A DNA stretch of 64,000 bases, taken from the NCBI GenBank assembly GCA_965202675.1, contig OZ241842.1:372001-436000 (forward strand), given 5' to 3'. The notes beneath the pieces are model-generated. The model was not told the origin of the DNA. It did not search any database and was given only the letters and a program-made list of their open reading frames with translations. Positions 33,464 through 43,152 of this stretch are shown here, in pieces. Position numbers and translations under genes: made by a program. The DNA comes from CATQHD01 sp965202675 (GTDB taxonomy: Bacteria; Actinomycetota; Acidimicrobiia; Spongiisociales; Spongiisociaceae). Each line of letters begins with the position of its first letter. Position 1 is the first letter of the stretch.

Positions 33464-34995
33464 AACCAAGCTCTTTCAAGTGCTTATTCATTGTGGCCAC
33501 TGCTTTATCGCGGCGTTGTTCCGCCTCCCGCAGTTGGGCCAGCGCTTCCTCCACGCTGATGATCTCCACCGGCTCGGTGGTGTCTACATAGCGGCTGATG
33601 TTCAGATTGAAGTCGTTGGCCTCTATCTCTTCAAGGTCGGCGACGTGTGCGAGTCTATCAACTTCTTCGAATGCGTGATAAGCCGCCGCGATCTTGTCGA
33701 TGTGCTCCTGTTCCAGGGAGTTCTTAGCTCTGTCCTGTCGGTAGTAGCTCTCCTGGTCCGCATCTATGAGTAGCACCTTGCCGCGCCGCTCCGGGGGCTT
33801 GGTCTTGTTGAGCACGCAGATTGCCACCGGGATGCTCGCCCCGTAGAACAGGTTGGCGGTCAGGCCGATGATCGCCTCGAACATATCGTTTTCCAGTAGT
33901 CCCTTGCGTATCTTGCCTTCCGCCCCGCCTCGGAACAAGACGCCGTGCGGCATCACCACCCCAACCATCCCGGTGGGTTTGGTGACCGCCATCATATGGA
34001 GCAGAAATGCCAGGTCGCCTCTGGACTTGGGCGGGACGGCCCCATAGCGGTCGAAGCGGCCGAAGTCATCATCAAGAGCGCTTTCGTGGCCCCAGTTCTT
34101 GAGGCTGAACGGAGGATTGGCGATCACCCGGTCGTATGTGAGCAACCAGCCCATGTCGTCCAGCAACTGCGGTTCAGCGATAACGTCGTTGGGTTCGAGA
34201 CGAGCCGACCTGAGGTTGTGCAAGAGCAGGTTCAACCTGCCGATAGCCAGCGTCCCCAGATTGCGCTCTTGGCCGTGCAACACCATATTTCGTGTATCTC
34301 CCCCTTGCTCGTCCACATACTGCGCGGCATAGATAAGCATCCCGGCCGAACCGGCGGTCGGGTCGCAGATGCGCATACCCTCCTCCGGACGTAACAACTC
34401 TACGATCAGGCGCACCACACCTCGAGGTGTGTAGAACTCACCCCCCTTTTTGCCCGCATCATCAGCGAACTGGTGGATCAGGTACTCGTAAGCGTCTCCG
34501 AGTACATTGCTGGCTCCTTTACCCCCCCCCCCCCGTTAGATTGCGGTCGCTCAGGTCAAGGTCGCTGAAGTGGTTGAGCAGGCTGCGGATGATCTTCTCA
34601 CGGTTGGCCGGACTGCCCAGCTTGGACTCGTCGCTCCAGTTGACGCTGGTCAGGATCCCGTCGAGGCGTGGGGTGTTCTCGAACTCGATGTCCTCGCCTG
34701 CGATGTTCAATCTTTCGCCCAGATTCATCGTAACGCCGGTCAGGGCGGACCAACGGGCCTCTTCCGGCACGAAGAACTCGTGCTCGTCTGAGTCGTACAG
34801 GGCCGCATCACGGGGCACACCCGACGCGATGGCCTGCTCCACCTCCTCGTCGAAGCGGTCTGACAGTCGCTTCAGGAACATGATGGAGAAGATGTAGTTC
34901 TTGTAGTCGGCCGCGTCGATCTGGCCGCGCAGGATGTCGGCGGCCTGCCAGAGCTTCGACTCCAACTCCTGTTTAGAGAGAGGAATGCCCATCAC
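33453..34995 (-). CDS. hsdM: Type I methyltransferase HsdM, interrupted at a G13 tract
   Basis: HsdM methylates adenine in the HsdS target. The N-terminal part (34995-34519, SKQELESKLWQAADILRG...) ends NLTGGGG then TAA at a run of 13 G. The rest continues one frame over: KGASNVLGDAYEYLIHQFAD, then the SAM motif DPTAGSAGMLI and the catalytic NPPF (VIANPPFSL), to 33453. A 12-base run would restore one full-length protein. This looks like a phase-variable gene in the off state, though a homopolymer sequencing error is possible. Both halves are otherwise intact. Confidence 0.9.
34522..34534 (-). repeat. Homopolymer of 13 G in hsdM
   Basis: Thirteen consecutive C on the plus strand (G on the coding strand). 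With 13 the frame hits TAA immediately; with 12 or 15 the frame continues into the catalytic domain. Confidence 0.95.
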
Positions 34996-35086
34996 CTCGC
35001 ATGCTCAGCTTCAGCAATGTCAAACCTACCGGATTGCACCGTCTCGGACAAACCCGTTCCCAACCAGGGTCCCGGATTCTGTGGAC

Positions 35087-35122
35087 GCGGACCGCCCCGG
35101 GTGGAGGCCCGGGGCGGTCCGC
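35087..35122 (-). terminator. Strong hairpin downstream of the betaine-binding gene
   Basis: A perfect 15-bp stem, GCGGACCGCCCCGGG with CCCGGGGCGGTCCGC, closes a 6-base loop 28 bp after the stop at 35150. It separates the osmolyte genes from hsdM. No long U tract follows. The remaining sequence to 34996 shows nothing else. Confidence 0.7.
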
Positions 35123-35149
35123 AGGTTTAGGGTTGGATGGATCAGGTTA

Positions 35150-36202
35150 TCAGCCGGCTCTCGCCGATGCCAGCCAGCTGTCGACCATGTTCCGGTTGTC
35201 GGCTATCCAGGCGGCGGCGTCGGCTCGGATCTGCTCCTCGGTGTACCCGCCTGACATGCCGGCGTTCTGGGCGGCTATGTCCCCCAGGGGGATCGCCACC
35301 ACTTCCAGCAGGCGCCTTATCTGCGGGTTGTCGTTGAGGAAGTCGGAGTTGGCCACGGCCCGGATGCTGCTCACCGTCCATCCCAGGTCGCACGGCTCCC
35401 AGGCGCATCCCTCGAGGGAAGCCACCGAGGTGGAACCCGCATCTTCGGGGAGCGCCGGAGACCGGAGCCATACGACGTCCTCGCCCGGGACCAGGACATC
35501 CAACGTCCAGTTGGGCGTCCAGGCGTAGAAGAGGGCCGGCTCGCCCGCATCTATCCGGTCCCGCACCCCGCCGACCAGGTCGCCGTAGTCGCCGACCACC
35601 TGCTCCACGGTGCCGCCCCAGCCGAACTCGGCGATGTGGGAGTCGATGACCCCGTTGCATCCCCAGCCCTTGTTGCATCCGATCAGGTCGGCGCGTCCGT
35701 CGCCGTCCTGGTCGAACACCCCGGCGTTGCTGACAACGTCGTTCATCGTGCTGATGCCCATCGCGTCCGCCGTTTTCTTGTCGATCATGTACCCCTGCAG
35801 CGCCCCGGACGACACCTGCCAGCCGACCGGTTCGATCGGCAGGTCGGTGGACTGGCCGGTTACGACCTCGCCCTTCAGGTAGATGTCATGGAGCGGGAAC
35901 CAGCCGTTGGCCCACAGGTCGTACTGTCCGCTGGCCAGGGCCGGGTAGAACCCGTTGGGGTCCAGGGTGTGGTCGGCCGGGTCGGTCACCTCGTAGCCGA
36001 GCTCCTCGATGAGCTGGGCGTAGACGGCGGCCTGCATGTAGCCGCTGTCCCAGGTGGCCCGGGCCATCTGCACCTCGTCGGTGTCGGCGTCCGTTCCGCA
36101 GGCCGCCAGCGCCAGAGCGCCGGCCGCCGCGAGGGCCATCGCCCGGCCCGCGGCCCCGCCGAACCGGGCGCCGCCGGCCGTTTCGGGCTTTCTCGCCATC
36201 AT
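35150..36202 (-). CDS. Glycine betaine-type substrate-binding lipoprotein (OpuAC/ProX family)
   Basis: The 350-residue protein has a signal peptide with lipobox LALAACGTD, then one OpuAC domain. Aromatic segments expected for a quaternary-amine cage are visible: RATWDSGYMQAAVYAQLIEE, YDLWANGWFPLHD and FYAWTPNWTLDV. The start ATG at 36202 overlaps the BCCT stop (TGATG). No ABC permease or ATPase is present, so it may bind betaine for a partner elsewhere or serve as a sensor. It is closely related to the N-terminal half of the divergent channel fusion at 38298. Confidence 0.88.
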   Translation of the reverse strand: MMARKPETAGGARFGGAAGRAMALAAAGALALAACGTDADTDEVQMARATWDSGYMQAAVYAQLIEELGYEVTDPADHTLDPNGFYPALASGQYDLWANGWFPLHDIYLKGEVVTGQSTDLPIEPVGWQVSSGALQGYMIDKKTADAMGISTMNDVVSNAGVFDQDGDGRADLIGCNKGWGCNGVIDSHIAEFGWGGTVEQVVGDYGDLVGGVRDRIDAGEPALFYAWTPNWTLDVLVPGEDVVWLRSPALPEDAGSTSVASLEGCAWEPCDLGWTVSSIRAVANSDFLNDNPQIRRLLEVVAIPLGDIAAQNAGMSGGYTEEQIRADAAAWIADNRNMVDSWLASARAG

Positions 36203-37980
36203 CACGCCTCCTTCTTCTCGTCGCCGTTGCCGCCGGACACCCCCAGTCTCGCGAGGAGCCCCTTGTGGCGGGAGCGGAAGAGTGCATCGTCGTAATGGCT
36301 CTCCAGCAGGTCCAGCTCTTCGTCGAACACCTTCTTGAGGCTCCAGCACAACAGCAGGAGTATCAGGGCGAAGGGCAGCCCGGTGGCCACCGCCGCGGTC
36401 TGGAGGGCCGAGAGCCCGCCGCCGATCAGCAGCACCACGGCCACCAGTCCTTCCATCACCGCCCAGAACACCCGCTGGGGCTTCGGGGAGTCGAGCTTGC
36501 CGCCGGAGGTGAGATGGTCCACCACCAGCGAGCCGGAGTCCGAGGAGGTCACGAAGAACGTGATCAGCAGCAGCACTCCGACGAAGGAGACGACCCCGGT
36601 GAGCGGGAAGGCCTCCAGCATGTCGAAGAGGGCGGTTGCCACGTTCGAGTTCACCGCCGTCGCCACGTCCCTTATCCCGTTGAGCTGGAGATGCACGGCC
36701 GCTCCGCCGAAGACCGCGAACCAGAGGAAGCACAGCATCGACGGCAGGAAGATGATGCCCATGAGCAGCTCCCGCACGGTGCGGCCCTTCGAGATCCGGG
36801 CCACGAACATCCCCACGAAGGGCGACCACGAGATCCACCATCCCCAGTAGAAGACCGTCCAGCCCGCCTGCCAGGAAGTGCCCGTAAAGGCCTCGTTCCA
36901 GAAGGAGAGCTCCGGCAGCACGCTGAGGTAGTGCCCCAGGCTCTGGGTGAACAGCGACAGTATGAACAGGGTGGGGCCTACCAGCAGCACGAACAGCAGG
37001 AAGGCGCCCGCCACGTAGATGTTGAGCTGGCTGAGCCGTTTGACCCCGGCGTCCAGACCCGCCACCACCGAGATGGTGGCCAGCCCGGTGATGCCGGCGA
37101 TCAGGATCACCTGGAACCCGGTGCCCGAAGGCAGTCCGAACAGCTTGTTCAACCCGGCCGCGGCCTGGGCGGCGCCCAGCCCCAGCGAGGTGGCCAGCCC
37201 GAACAGGGTCGCCACCACCGTGAGGATGTCGATGGCGTTGCCCCAGGGGCCGTAGATCTTCGGGCCGAGGATCGGGTAGAAGACCGAACGGAAGGTGAGG
37301 GGCAGGCCCCGGTTGTAGGCGAAGAACCCCAGCGCCAGGGCGACCAGCCCGTATAAGGCCCAGGCGTGGAAGCCCCAGTGCAGGTAGGCGGTGGAAAGGG
37401 CAACCTTCCCCGCCTCACCCGTGCCCGGCTCCGCCCCGAACACCGGCGGCGGTGAGCTGAGGTGGAAGATCGGCTCGGCGACCCCCCAGAACATCAGCCC
37501 GATCCCGATGCCGGCCGAGATCAACATGGCGTACCAGGCGCCGGTGGAGAACTCGGGGCGGGCCATGGCCCCCCCCAGCCGGATCTTCCCGTATCTGCTC
37601 AAGGCGAAATAGAGCGCCACGAACAGGAAGATGTTGAAGTCCAGGATGTAGAACCAGCCCAGGCTGTTGTTGATGAAGCTGAGCACCGCGCTGAATACCC
37701 CGGCCGCCGCGTCGCTGAACGCCAGCGATGCAACGATGAACACCAGCAGTATCCCCGCCGACCAGAAGGTCACCTGCGGGTGCATGTCGAACCCGGCCCT
37801 GACGATGTTCTTGTCGCCGGGTTTCCGGTGGGACACCTCGGGGTAGAACTCGATGTCGGGGTCGATCTGGAGGCCCTCGAACGCCGGCCGGTTGTGGATG
37901 GCGTCCCGGCGGCGCTGCTCCTCTTCTTCCTCCCAGCCCTGATGCGCGGCGGTTGCCTCGGTCAGGTCTTTTTCGCTCAT
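36202..37980 (-). CDS. BCCT-family betaine/choline/carnitine transporter
   Basis: A 592-residue secondary transporter with 12 predicted helices. The signature YWGWWISWSPFVGMFVARIS is the conserved BCCT substrate-site helix. GIGIGLMFWGVAEPIFHL is the glycine-rich unwound helix. A long hydrophilic N-terminus (about 70 residues) and a charged C-terminus (EELDLLESHYDDALFRSRHK) could sense osmotic state, as in BetP. ATG 37980 was chosen over upstream codons lacking family character. It is co-transcribed with the betaine-binding lipoprotein. Confidence 0.93.
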   Translation of the reverse strand: MSEKDLTEATAAHQGWEEEEEQRRRDAIHNRPAFEGLQIDPDIEFYPEVSHRKPGDKNIVRAGFDMHPQVTFWSAGILLVFIVASLAFSDAAAGVFSAVLSFINNSLGWFYILDFNIFLFVALYFALSRYGKIRLGGAMARPEFSTGAWYAMLISAGIGIGLMFWGVAEPIFHLSSPPPVFGAEPGTGEAGKVALSTAYLHWGFHAWALYGLVALALGFFAYNRGLPLTFRSVFYPILGPKIYGPWGNAIDILTVVATLFGLATSLGLGAAQAAAGLNKLFGLPSGTGFQVILIAGITGLATISVVAGLDAGVKRLSQLNIYVAGAFLLFVLLVGPTLFILSLFTQSLGHYLSVLPELSFWNEAFTGTSWQAGWTVFYWGWWISWSPFVGMFVARISKGRTVRELLMGIIFLPSMLCFLWFAVFGGAAVHLQLNGIRDVATAVNSNVATALFDMLEAFPLTGVVSFVGVLLLITFFVTSSDSGSLVVDHLTSGGKLDSPKPQRVFWAVMEGLVAVVLLIGGGLSALQTAAVATGLPFALILLLLCWSLKKVFDEELDLLESHYDDALFRSRHKGLLARLGVSGGNGDEKKEA

Positions 37981-38149
37981 GGGCGGCGGCCCCTTGTGTA
38001 TCGCGCTGCCACGTTTTCCTCCTCTCCGCTCGCCGCCGGCCCTGCTCGCGGGCACCGGTTAAACCCGGGCCGCGGGGCGCGGCTGATATAGAAACTAACC
38101 GACCGCGCGCCCGGATGCGCCGTAAAACGGGATTTTTTCGCGAACTTTA

Positions 38150-38184
38150 TTGATATTTGTTGATATCAAAATTGTTCCTATCAA
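38150..38184. promoter_or_regulatory. Operator-like cluster between the BCCT and channel genes
   Basis: Within a short AT-rich patch of an otherwise GC-rich 317-bp divergent region, TTGATA occurs at 38150 and 38160 and its complement TATCAA at 38164 and 38179. The central copies form the palindrome TTGATATCAA. This could bind a regulator shared by the two osmolyte units, or contain promoters for both directions. Confidence 0.5.
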
Positions 38185-38297
38185 ACTTCCGGCGGGCGGC
38201 GGGCCCCGACCGGATCGGAGCCGGGGTGCGGGGATTGTCCGAGCGGCGGCCGCCCGGCTCCTTTCGCTATCGTTCGGCCCCCCGACCGGATGCCCCT

Positions 38298-40369
38298 ATG
38301 CGCCGATACGCCTTCGCCGCCCTGGGAATCCTGGCGGCGGCGCTGCTCTTTGCGCCGGGCGCCGGATTGGCGGCTCAAACATCCGATGAAAAACCGCCGG
38401 TTCGCCTGGCCCGGCCCACCTGGGACACCGGATGGTTCCAGGCGGAGATCTACCGGCTCCTGATCCAGATGCTCGGCTACCGGGTCGAGGGCCCGGCCAC
38501 GATGGAAAACGGCGAGTTCTACCAGGCGGCGGCGGCGGGCGAGGTGGACCTGTGGGCCAGCGGATGGTTCCCGCTGCACGATTCTTTCATAGAGGAGGGC
38601 GGGCCGGTGGAACGGGTCGGCGTCTCGGTCGACGACGGGGCGCTGCAGGGCTATTTCATCGATGCGGCCACCGCCGAAGCCCACGGCATAACCAATCTGG
38701 GCGACCTCGCCGACCCCGGCGCCGCGGCCCTGTTCGACCGCGACGGCGACGGCCGGGCCGACCTGATCGGCTGCAGCGTCGGGTGGTCGTGCGCGTCGAT
38801 CGTCGACCACCACCTGGAAGCCTACGGGTTGACGGAAACGGTGGAGCACGTGCAGGGCGACTACTCGCCGCTGATAAACGAGACGATCGCCCGCTACAAG
38901 GCCGGGCGGCCGGTCCTCTACTACACCTGGACCCCCAACTGGACGGTGGGCGAGCTGGCGCCCGGGCGCGAGGCGGTGTGGCTGGAGACGCCGTTCCCCT
39001 CCCTCCCCCCGGACCAGGCGTCGGCGCTCGACCGCACCTTTATTCCCGGGATACCCGGCTGCGCCAACGATCCGTGCCAGACCGGCTGGCCGCCCAACGA
39101 CATCAGGGCGGTGGCCAACTCCGACTTCCTGGAGGCCAACCCGTCGATCCGCCGCCTGTTGGAACAGGTGGTGATCCCGCTCGAGGACATCTCGGCGCAG
39201 AACGCCCTGATGGTGGCCGATGAGGGGGACCCGGCGGACATCCGGCGCCACGCCGAGGAGTGGATAACGGCCAACCGAGCCGTCGTCGACCGTTGGATCC
39301 GGACCGCCGACCCCGACGCCGCGGGGCTGGACGACCCGGAGGAAGACGAGGAGGCGGAGGGCGGGGTGCTGAGGGTGGCGGTCCGCCCCCTGCCGCCCTT
39401 CGTCATCTACGAGAACCGCGCCTACAGCGGCTTCGAGGTCGACCTGGTCCGCTTCTTGGCGGCGCGGCTGGGGATGCGGGTGGAGATCCACACGGTGGAC
39501 ACGGTGGCCAAACAGATCGACGATGTGAACCGGGGGGCGGCCCGGCTGGCGCTGGGAGGGGTGGCCATCACCGCCTCGCGGGAGGAGATAGTCGACTTCA
39601 CCCTCCCGGTGCTGGACACCGGCCTGACCATCATGGCCCCCGTCCGCGCCTCCCGCAGCATCGGCGACCGGATCACGGGTTTCTTCCGGGCGGTGGCCTC
39701 GTCCGACCTGCCCTGGTTGCTGGTCGTGTTCGGGGCGGCGGTGCTGGTCGCCGCGCACCTGGTCTGGTGGCTGGAACGCCGCCACAACCCGGACTTCGCC
39801 GGGCCGTACCTGAAGGGGATATGGGACTCCTTCTACTGGTCGGTGGTGACCATGAGCACCGTCGGGTACGGCGACAAGGTGACCCGGGGCGTCAAGGGGC
39901 GGGTGGTGGCGTTGATATGGATCGCCCTGGGAACCCTGGTGTTCGCCAGCTTCACCGCCTCGATCGCCTCCTCGCTGGCGGTGAACGAGCTGCGGAGCGG
40001 CATCGCGGGGCCGTCCGATCTGCCGGGGCACCGGGTGGCCGCCGTAGAAGGGTCGGCCGGGGACGCCTATCTATCCACCGTCGGGGTCGGCCCGGTGCTG
40101 GTAGACGACATCGAAGAAGCCTATGGCCTGCTGGCGCAGGGCGAGGTGGACGCCATCGTGTTCGACGCCCCGGTGCTGCGCTTCCACTCCTCCGCCAGGG
40201 CGCCGGAGAGGTTACGACGGTCGGCCCGCTCTTCGAGAAGGTCCAGTACGGGCTGCTCCTCGGCGAGGACGACGCCGATCTGCGGGAGCGGATCAACCTG
40301 GCCCTCCTGGATTTGATCGAGAGCGGCGTCTACGGGCGGCTCCACGACCGATGGTTCGGCGCCTACTGA
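38298..40369 (+). CDS. OpuAC betaine-binding domain fused to a GluR0-like glutamate-receptor K+ channel
   Basis: Domain order: signal peptide (1-26), OpuAC domain (about 34-335, with DLWASGWFPLHDS and YYTWTPNWTVGEL), linker, then a receptor-channel unit. That unit has lobe S1 (GGVLRVAVRPLPPFVIYENR; VAITASREEIVDF with the amino-acid-binding Arg), a first helix (LLVVFGAAVLVAAHLVWW), a pore with the potassium filter TVGYGD (521-526), a second helix (VALIWIALGTLVFASF) and lobe S2. This is the layout of prokaryotic ionotropic glutamate receptors plus an extra betaine-type domain. A one-base shift near 40180-40205 breaks S2; the correct end (VGPLFEKVQYGLLLGEDDAD...) continues in another frame to 40369. 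It is divergent from the BCCT operon. Confidence 0.88.
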
Positions 40370-40408
40370 CGCGCAGAATGGTCAATCATCAGACAGTTGG
40401 ACACCCGG

Positions 40409-41455
40409 CTAAGAACCGGGCAGAACAGGTACCGGAGGCGGCAGTTCTGTTCCTTCAATATAGATTTCTTTTAGCTTATTGGCATCTGTTACCAATACCG
40501 AAGGCAAGTAGCGATCTTCTGCTTTCAGCTCCTCCCATATCTCTTCCCTGAGATCGGATGCTTCTTTGACTTGATGTGCTAATTCAGTAAGAGGAATGTC
40601 TAGAAGGTTGCGCCGTTCAGAAAGGCCATTCAAGTATAAATATCCGGCGACAGCTTCGGTACCATCCTCGTTGAGTTCAAGAAAGATTACTCCTTCAACA
40701 TCCCATGCCTCGAGACTTTCTGACGGTATGAGAAAAAGTATTAGTTCCTTTCCACCATATTCAGACTCCGTGCGCATAGCAGGATCGAATAAGAATTGTT
40801 CTAGCCATTCATTGGGGATAAGCCTCCATGGCGACGGTTTTTCCCGTGTTTCATAGCTTGAAGATCTTGTGTGTATATCCGGATCGTCAATTGCTAGAAA
40901 ATCAGAGTATATACCTATGGTCAATTGAGCAGGACCTATTCCTGCCAGATATTCGTTTACCCGAACATCAACGAAGCAGTAATAACCAACATGAAATGTG
41001 TATCGAAGGTCCGGGTATTTTTCACATCGCGTTGTATTAGGTCTGACGGTTCCTCTGATGACTATATGAGGCATCTCGACGGCTTGTCCCTTTCCCAACA
41101 TGAATTCTTCAATGGTTGGAAACTCTGACATAGGAATGGTGCCGCCGCGGGTGCCAATCACTTCCACAGAAATTTTTTGGGAGGATTGAGAACTCACGGA
41201 GATAAGAGGAGTAGACCCATGGGCCAAGTACAGATGTCTGATAATAGGAGGTTCCCCAGGACGGCAGGTAATTAGTTTACTGCCTTCAATCGGTGTGCAA
41301 GGACGAATCGTTTCTTCCAGGTATGACGCCGGCGGCCTCTCCATAGCCAACCTGGGTTTGTCTTCATACGCAGGTTCCCTCGTTGCGTTGCACGACTGCA
41401 GGGCGAGAAATGCCAGAACCAGAACTACCCATGCAGGGCCCGATCTGTGTTTCAT
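40409..41455 (-). CDS. Hypothetical lipoprotein (348 aa)
   Basis: The signal peptide ends in a lipobox (VLAFLALQSCNAT), so the protein is probably lipid-anchored outside the membrane. The rest has two cysteines in FHVGYYCFVDVRV and CEKYPDLR and a helical, acidic C-terminus. It is less GC-rich than the flanking genes. No family recognised. It converges with the channel gene. Confidence 0.7.
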   Translation of the reverse strand: MKHRSGPAWVVLVLAFLALQSCNATREPAYEDKPRLAMERPPASYLEETIRPCTPIEGSKLITCRPGEPPIIRHLYLAHGSTPLISVSSQSSQKISVEVIGTRGGTIPMSEFPTIEEFMLGKGQAVEMPHIVIRGTVRPNTTRCEKYPDLRYTFHVGYYCFVDVRVNEYLAGIGPAQLTIGIYSDFLAIDDPDIHTRSSSYETREKPSPWRLIPNEWLEQFLFDPAMRTESEYGGKELILFLIPSESLEAWDVEGVIFLELNEDGTEAVAGYLYLNGLSERRNLLDIPLTELAHQVKEASDLREEIWEELKAEDRYLPSVLVTDANKLKEIYIEGTELPPPVPVLPGS

Positions 41456-41515
41456 TCCTCCCCGCGTACCGAGACCCGTCCGACCATAGCATCCTTCAGA
41501 CTCCTGGTACGCCTC

Positions 41516-41758
41516 CTAACCCTGACCGGCGGCGCGTATGCTACCGCGTATCTCCTTGATGTATTCATCGACCTCTCCCTCGAAGGAGCCGTCGAGTATG
41601 CCGGCGATGCGGTCCACAGGATGCTCCGCGGTCGTCCGCTTTCGTATGAGCAGACCTTCGTCGGTGGGGGTGATCTCGACCTCGACGTTGCAGTTCATCC
41701 CGTAACGGTCTCTCAGAGTCTTGGGAATGGTTATCTGGCCGCGTTCTGAAATTCGCAT
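41516..41758 (-). CDS. AbrB/MazE-type (SpoVT fold) antitoxin-like DNA-binding protein
   Basis: From ATG 41758 the product is 80 residues: MRISERGQITIPKTLRDRYG is the classic swapped-hairpin DNA-binding start of AbrB/VapB-like antitoxins, followed by a C-terminal helix that would contact a toxin. GAGGAAACC before this ATG supports it over an upstream start at 41785. No PIN or MazF toxin gene is adjacent, so it is an orphan or regulates elsewhere. Confidence 0.85.
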   Translation of the reverse strand: MRISERGQITIPKTLRDRYGMNCNVEVEITPTDEGLLIRKRTTAEHPVDRIAGILDGSFEGEVDEYIKEIRGSIRAAGQG

Positions 41759-41796
41759 GGTTTCCTCAGTATAAATAACGGACACAGATAATCATA

Positions 41797-42555
41797 TTAC
41801 TCGTTTCTGCTACAGCCCGCAGGCCGACTCAGGCCTTCCGCCTCGCGGGGCCGAATATCCCCGCGGCGCCAGCGGAGGGCCATCAGGTGGGGGATGCCTC
41901 CGTGTTTGGCGAGGATGGGGTCCCGAGCCGCCGAGCGGGCGCCCACCCCCTGCTCCTTGACCTCCTCCAGCAGCCAGCCGGCGGCGGCCGCTTCGGTGAG
42001 CAGCGCGCCGACCGGACGGTGGATGAACTCCACGGTGCGGTCCCCCGCCGGTTCCCTGGTTCGCCCGGCCTCCAGGTAGCCGCCGAACCTCCAGAACAGC
42101 TCCCCGTCGGAAGGGTCGAGCACCGGCCCCGACCGCGGCGCCGTGTAGACGGGGTGGTTGATCATCAGCGCCAGGGCGCCTCCAGGGCGGACCACCCGGG
42201 CCGCCTCGCCGAAGAAGCGGGCCGAGTCCTCGATGTGTTCCAGGGTCAGCACCGCGTAGGCGCCGTCCGCCGCCTCGTCCCGCACGCAGGCCAGGCCCGG
42301 CAGTCGGTGGAGGAAAACCGGATGGCGGCGGGAAGCCCGGCGGGCCAGCTCGGTGTTGATGTCCACCCCGACCGCCTTCGCCCCCCGCTCGGCAACCAGG
42401 CCCTGGATGCGCCCGTCCCCGCACCCTAGGTCGAGCAGCACCCGGCCCCGCACCTCCCCCAGCACCTCGAAGAAAAGCGGGATCACCTCCTCCTCGTAGG
42501 CCGGATCCTGCGCCTCCGCCGTCCACCACTCGGTCAGTTCGTTCCAGTCGCTCAT
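41797..42555 (-). CDS. SAM-dependent class I methyltransferase
   Basis: The 252-residue protein has the SAM-binding motif VLLDLGCGDGRIQGLVAERG, acidic VGVDIN, and LTLEHIEDSARFFGEAARVV typical of Methyltransf_11-type enzymes. The substrate is unknown. ATG 42555 (MSDWNELTEWWTAEAQ) is used. A diverged copy of its first 40 or so bases occurs at 44322-44370, marking the edge of a duplicated insertion site. Confidence 0.85.
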   Translation of the reverse strand: MSDWNELTEWWTAEAQDPAYEEEVIPLFFEVLGEVRGRVLLDLGCGDGRIQGLVAERGAKAVGVDINTELARRASRRHPVFLHRLPGLACVRDEAADGAYAVLTLEHIEDSARFFGEAARVVRPGGALALMINHPVYTAPRSGPVLDPSDGELFWRFGGYLEAGRTREPAGDRTVEFIHRPVGALLTEAAAAGWLLEEVKEQGVGARSAARDPILAKHGGIPHLMALRWRRGDIRPREAEGLSRPAGCSRNE

Positions 42556-42619
42556 CTGCCGGGTCAACCTGCCTCGTTGTCCTGGAAGGGCCGCAAGCAT
42601 GACCCATCCGAGTGTCTTG

Positions 42620-43135
42620 CTATAAGGTATGTTGGATCGTGATAGGGTAATCCGTGAATCTTTGGTTCCAGGACTCCATATTGAAGACTCCGCACTCCAT
42701 AACGAACCTACGCTGCCATCTTCCTCCTAGATCACCTAGAGGCAGGGTCTTCTGCAAGGAGGAGGATCTTTGTTCTAACTGGATATTATCCAAGTATTTA
42801 TTTACTATGATTACATAATAGTGGCATTCAATGAACTCGTCTACCTTTTCACAAGCCCACAAGTACAGCCAGGAGTCTCGATACTTGCGTACCAAGTCAA
42901 TATCAATATCAGCAGATTCTAGATTTTGTGAGAACCTTGCCTGCTCTCTTGGAGGTACATTAGGGTGACTGGGGTCCTTGATTTCTATGAACCAGACGAC
43001 ATTTTGAGACTCGACTATGAAATCTACGGCTTTCATGGCATGCGACAGACCATGCGATTCGTTGTCGAATTTCCATCCGATGGCGTTTGGTGGAAGATCA
43101 ATCCTCAATCGTCCTTCTTGCAAGGCCATACTCAT
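42620..43135 (-). CDS. PD-(D/E)XK-like nuclease candidate, partner of the ATPase (171 aa)
   Basis: AMKAVDFIVESQNVVWFIEI followed by KDP places Asp38, Glu51 and Lys53 in the spacing of a PD-(D/E)XK catalytic core. The remainder is not recognised. It follows the ATPase gene by 17 bp on the same strand, and both are AT-rich. ATPase plus small nuclease pairs are a common form of anti-phage system; that role is inferred. Confidence 0.7.
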   Translation of the reverse strand: MSMALQEGRLRIDLPPNAIGWKFDNESHGLSHAMKAVDFIVESQNVVWFIEIKDPSHPNVPPREQARFSQNLESADIDIDLVRKYRDSWLYLWACEKVDEFIECHYYVIIVNKYLDNIQLEQRSSSLQKTLPLGDLGGRWQRRFVMECGVFNMESWNQRFTDYPITIQHTL

Positions 43136-43152
43136 TAAATCCTATGTTTAGC

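Noticed and set aside
41447..41749. A plus-strand frame opposite the AbrB-type gene, considered as a toxin partner
   Set aside because: It is the antisense of the antitoxin-like gene and shows no toxin motif.
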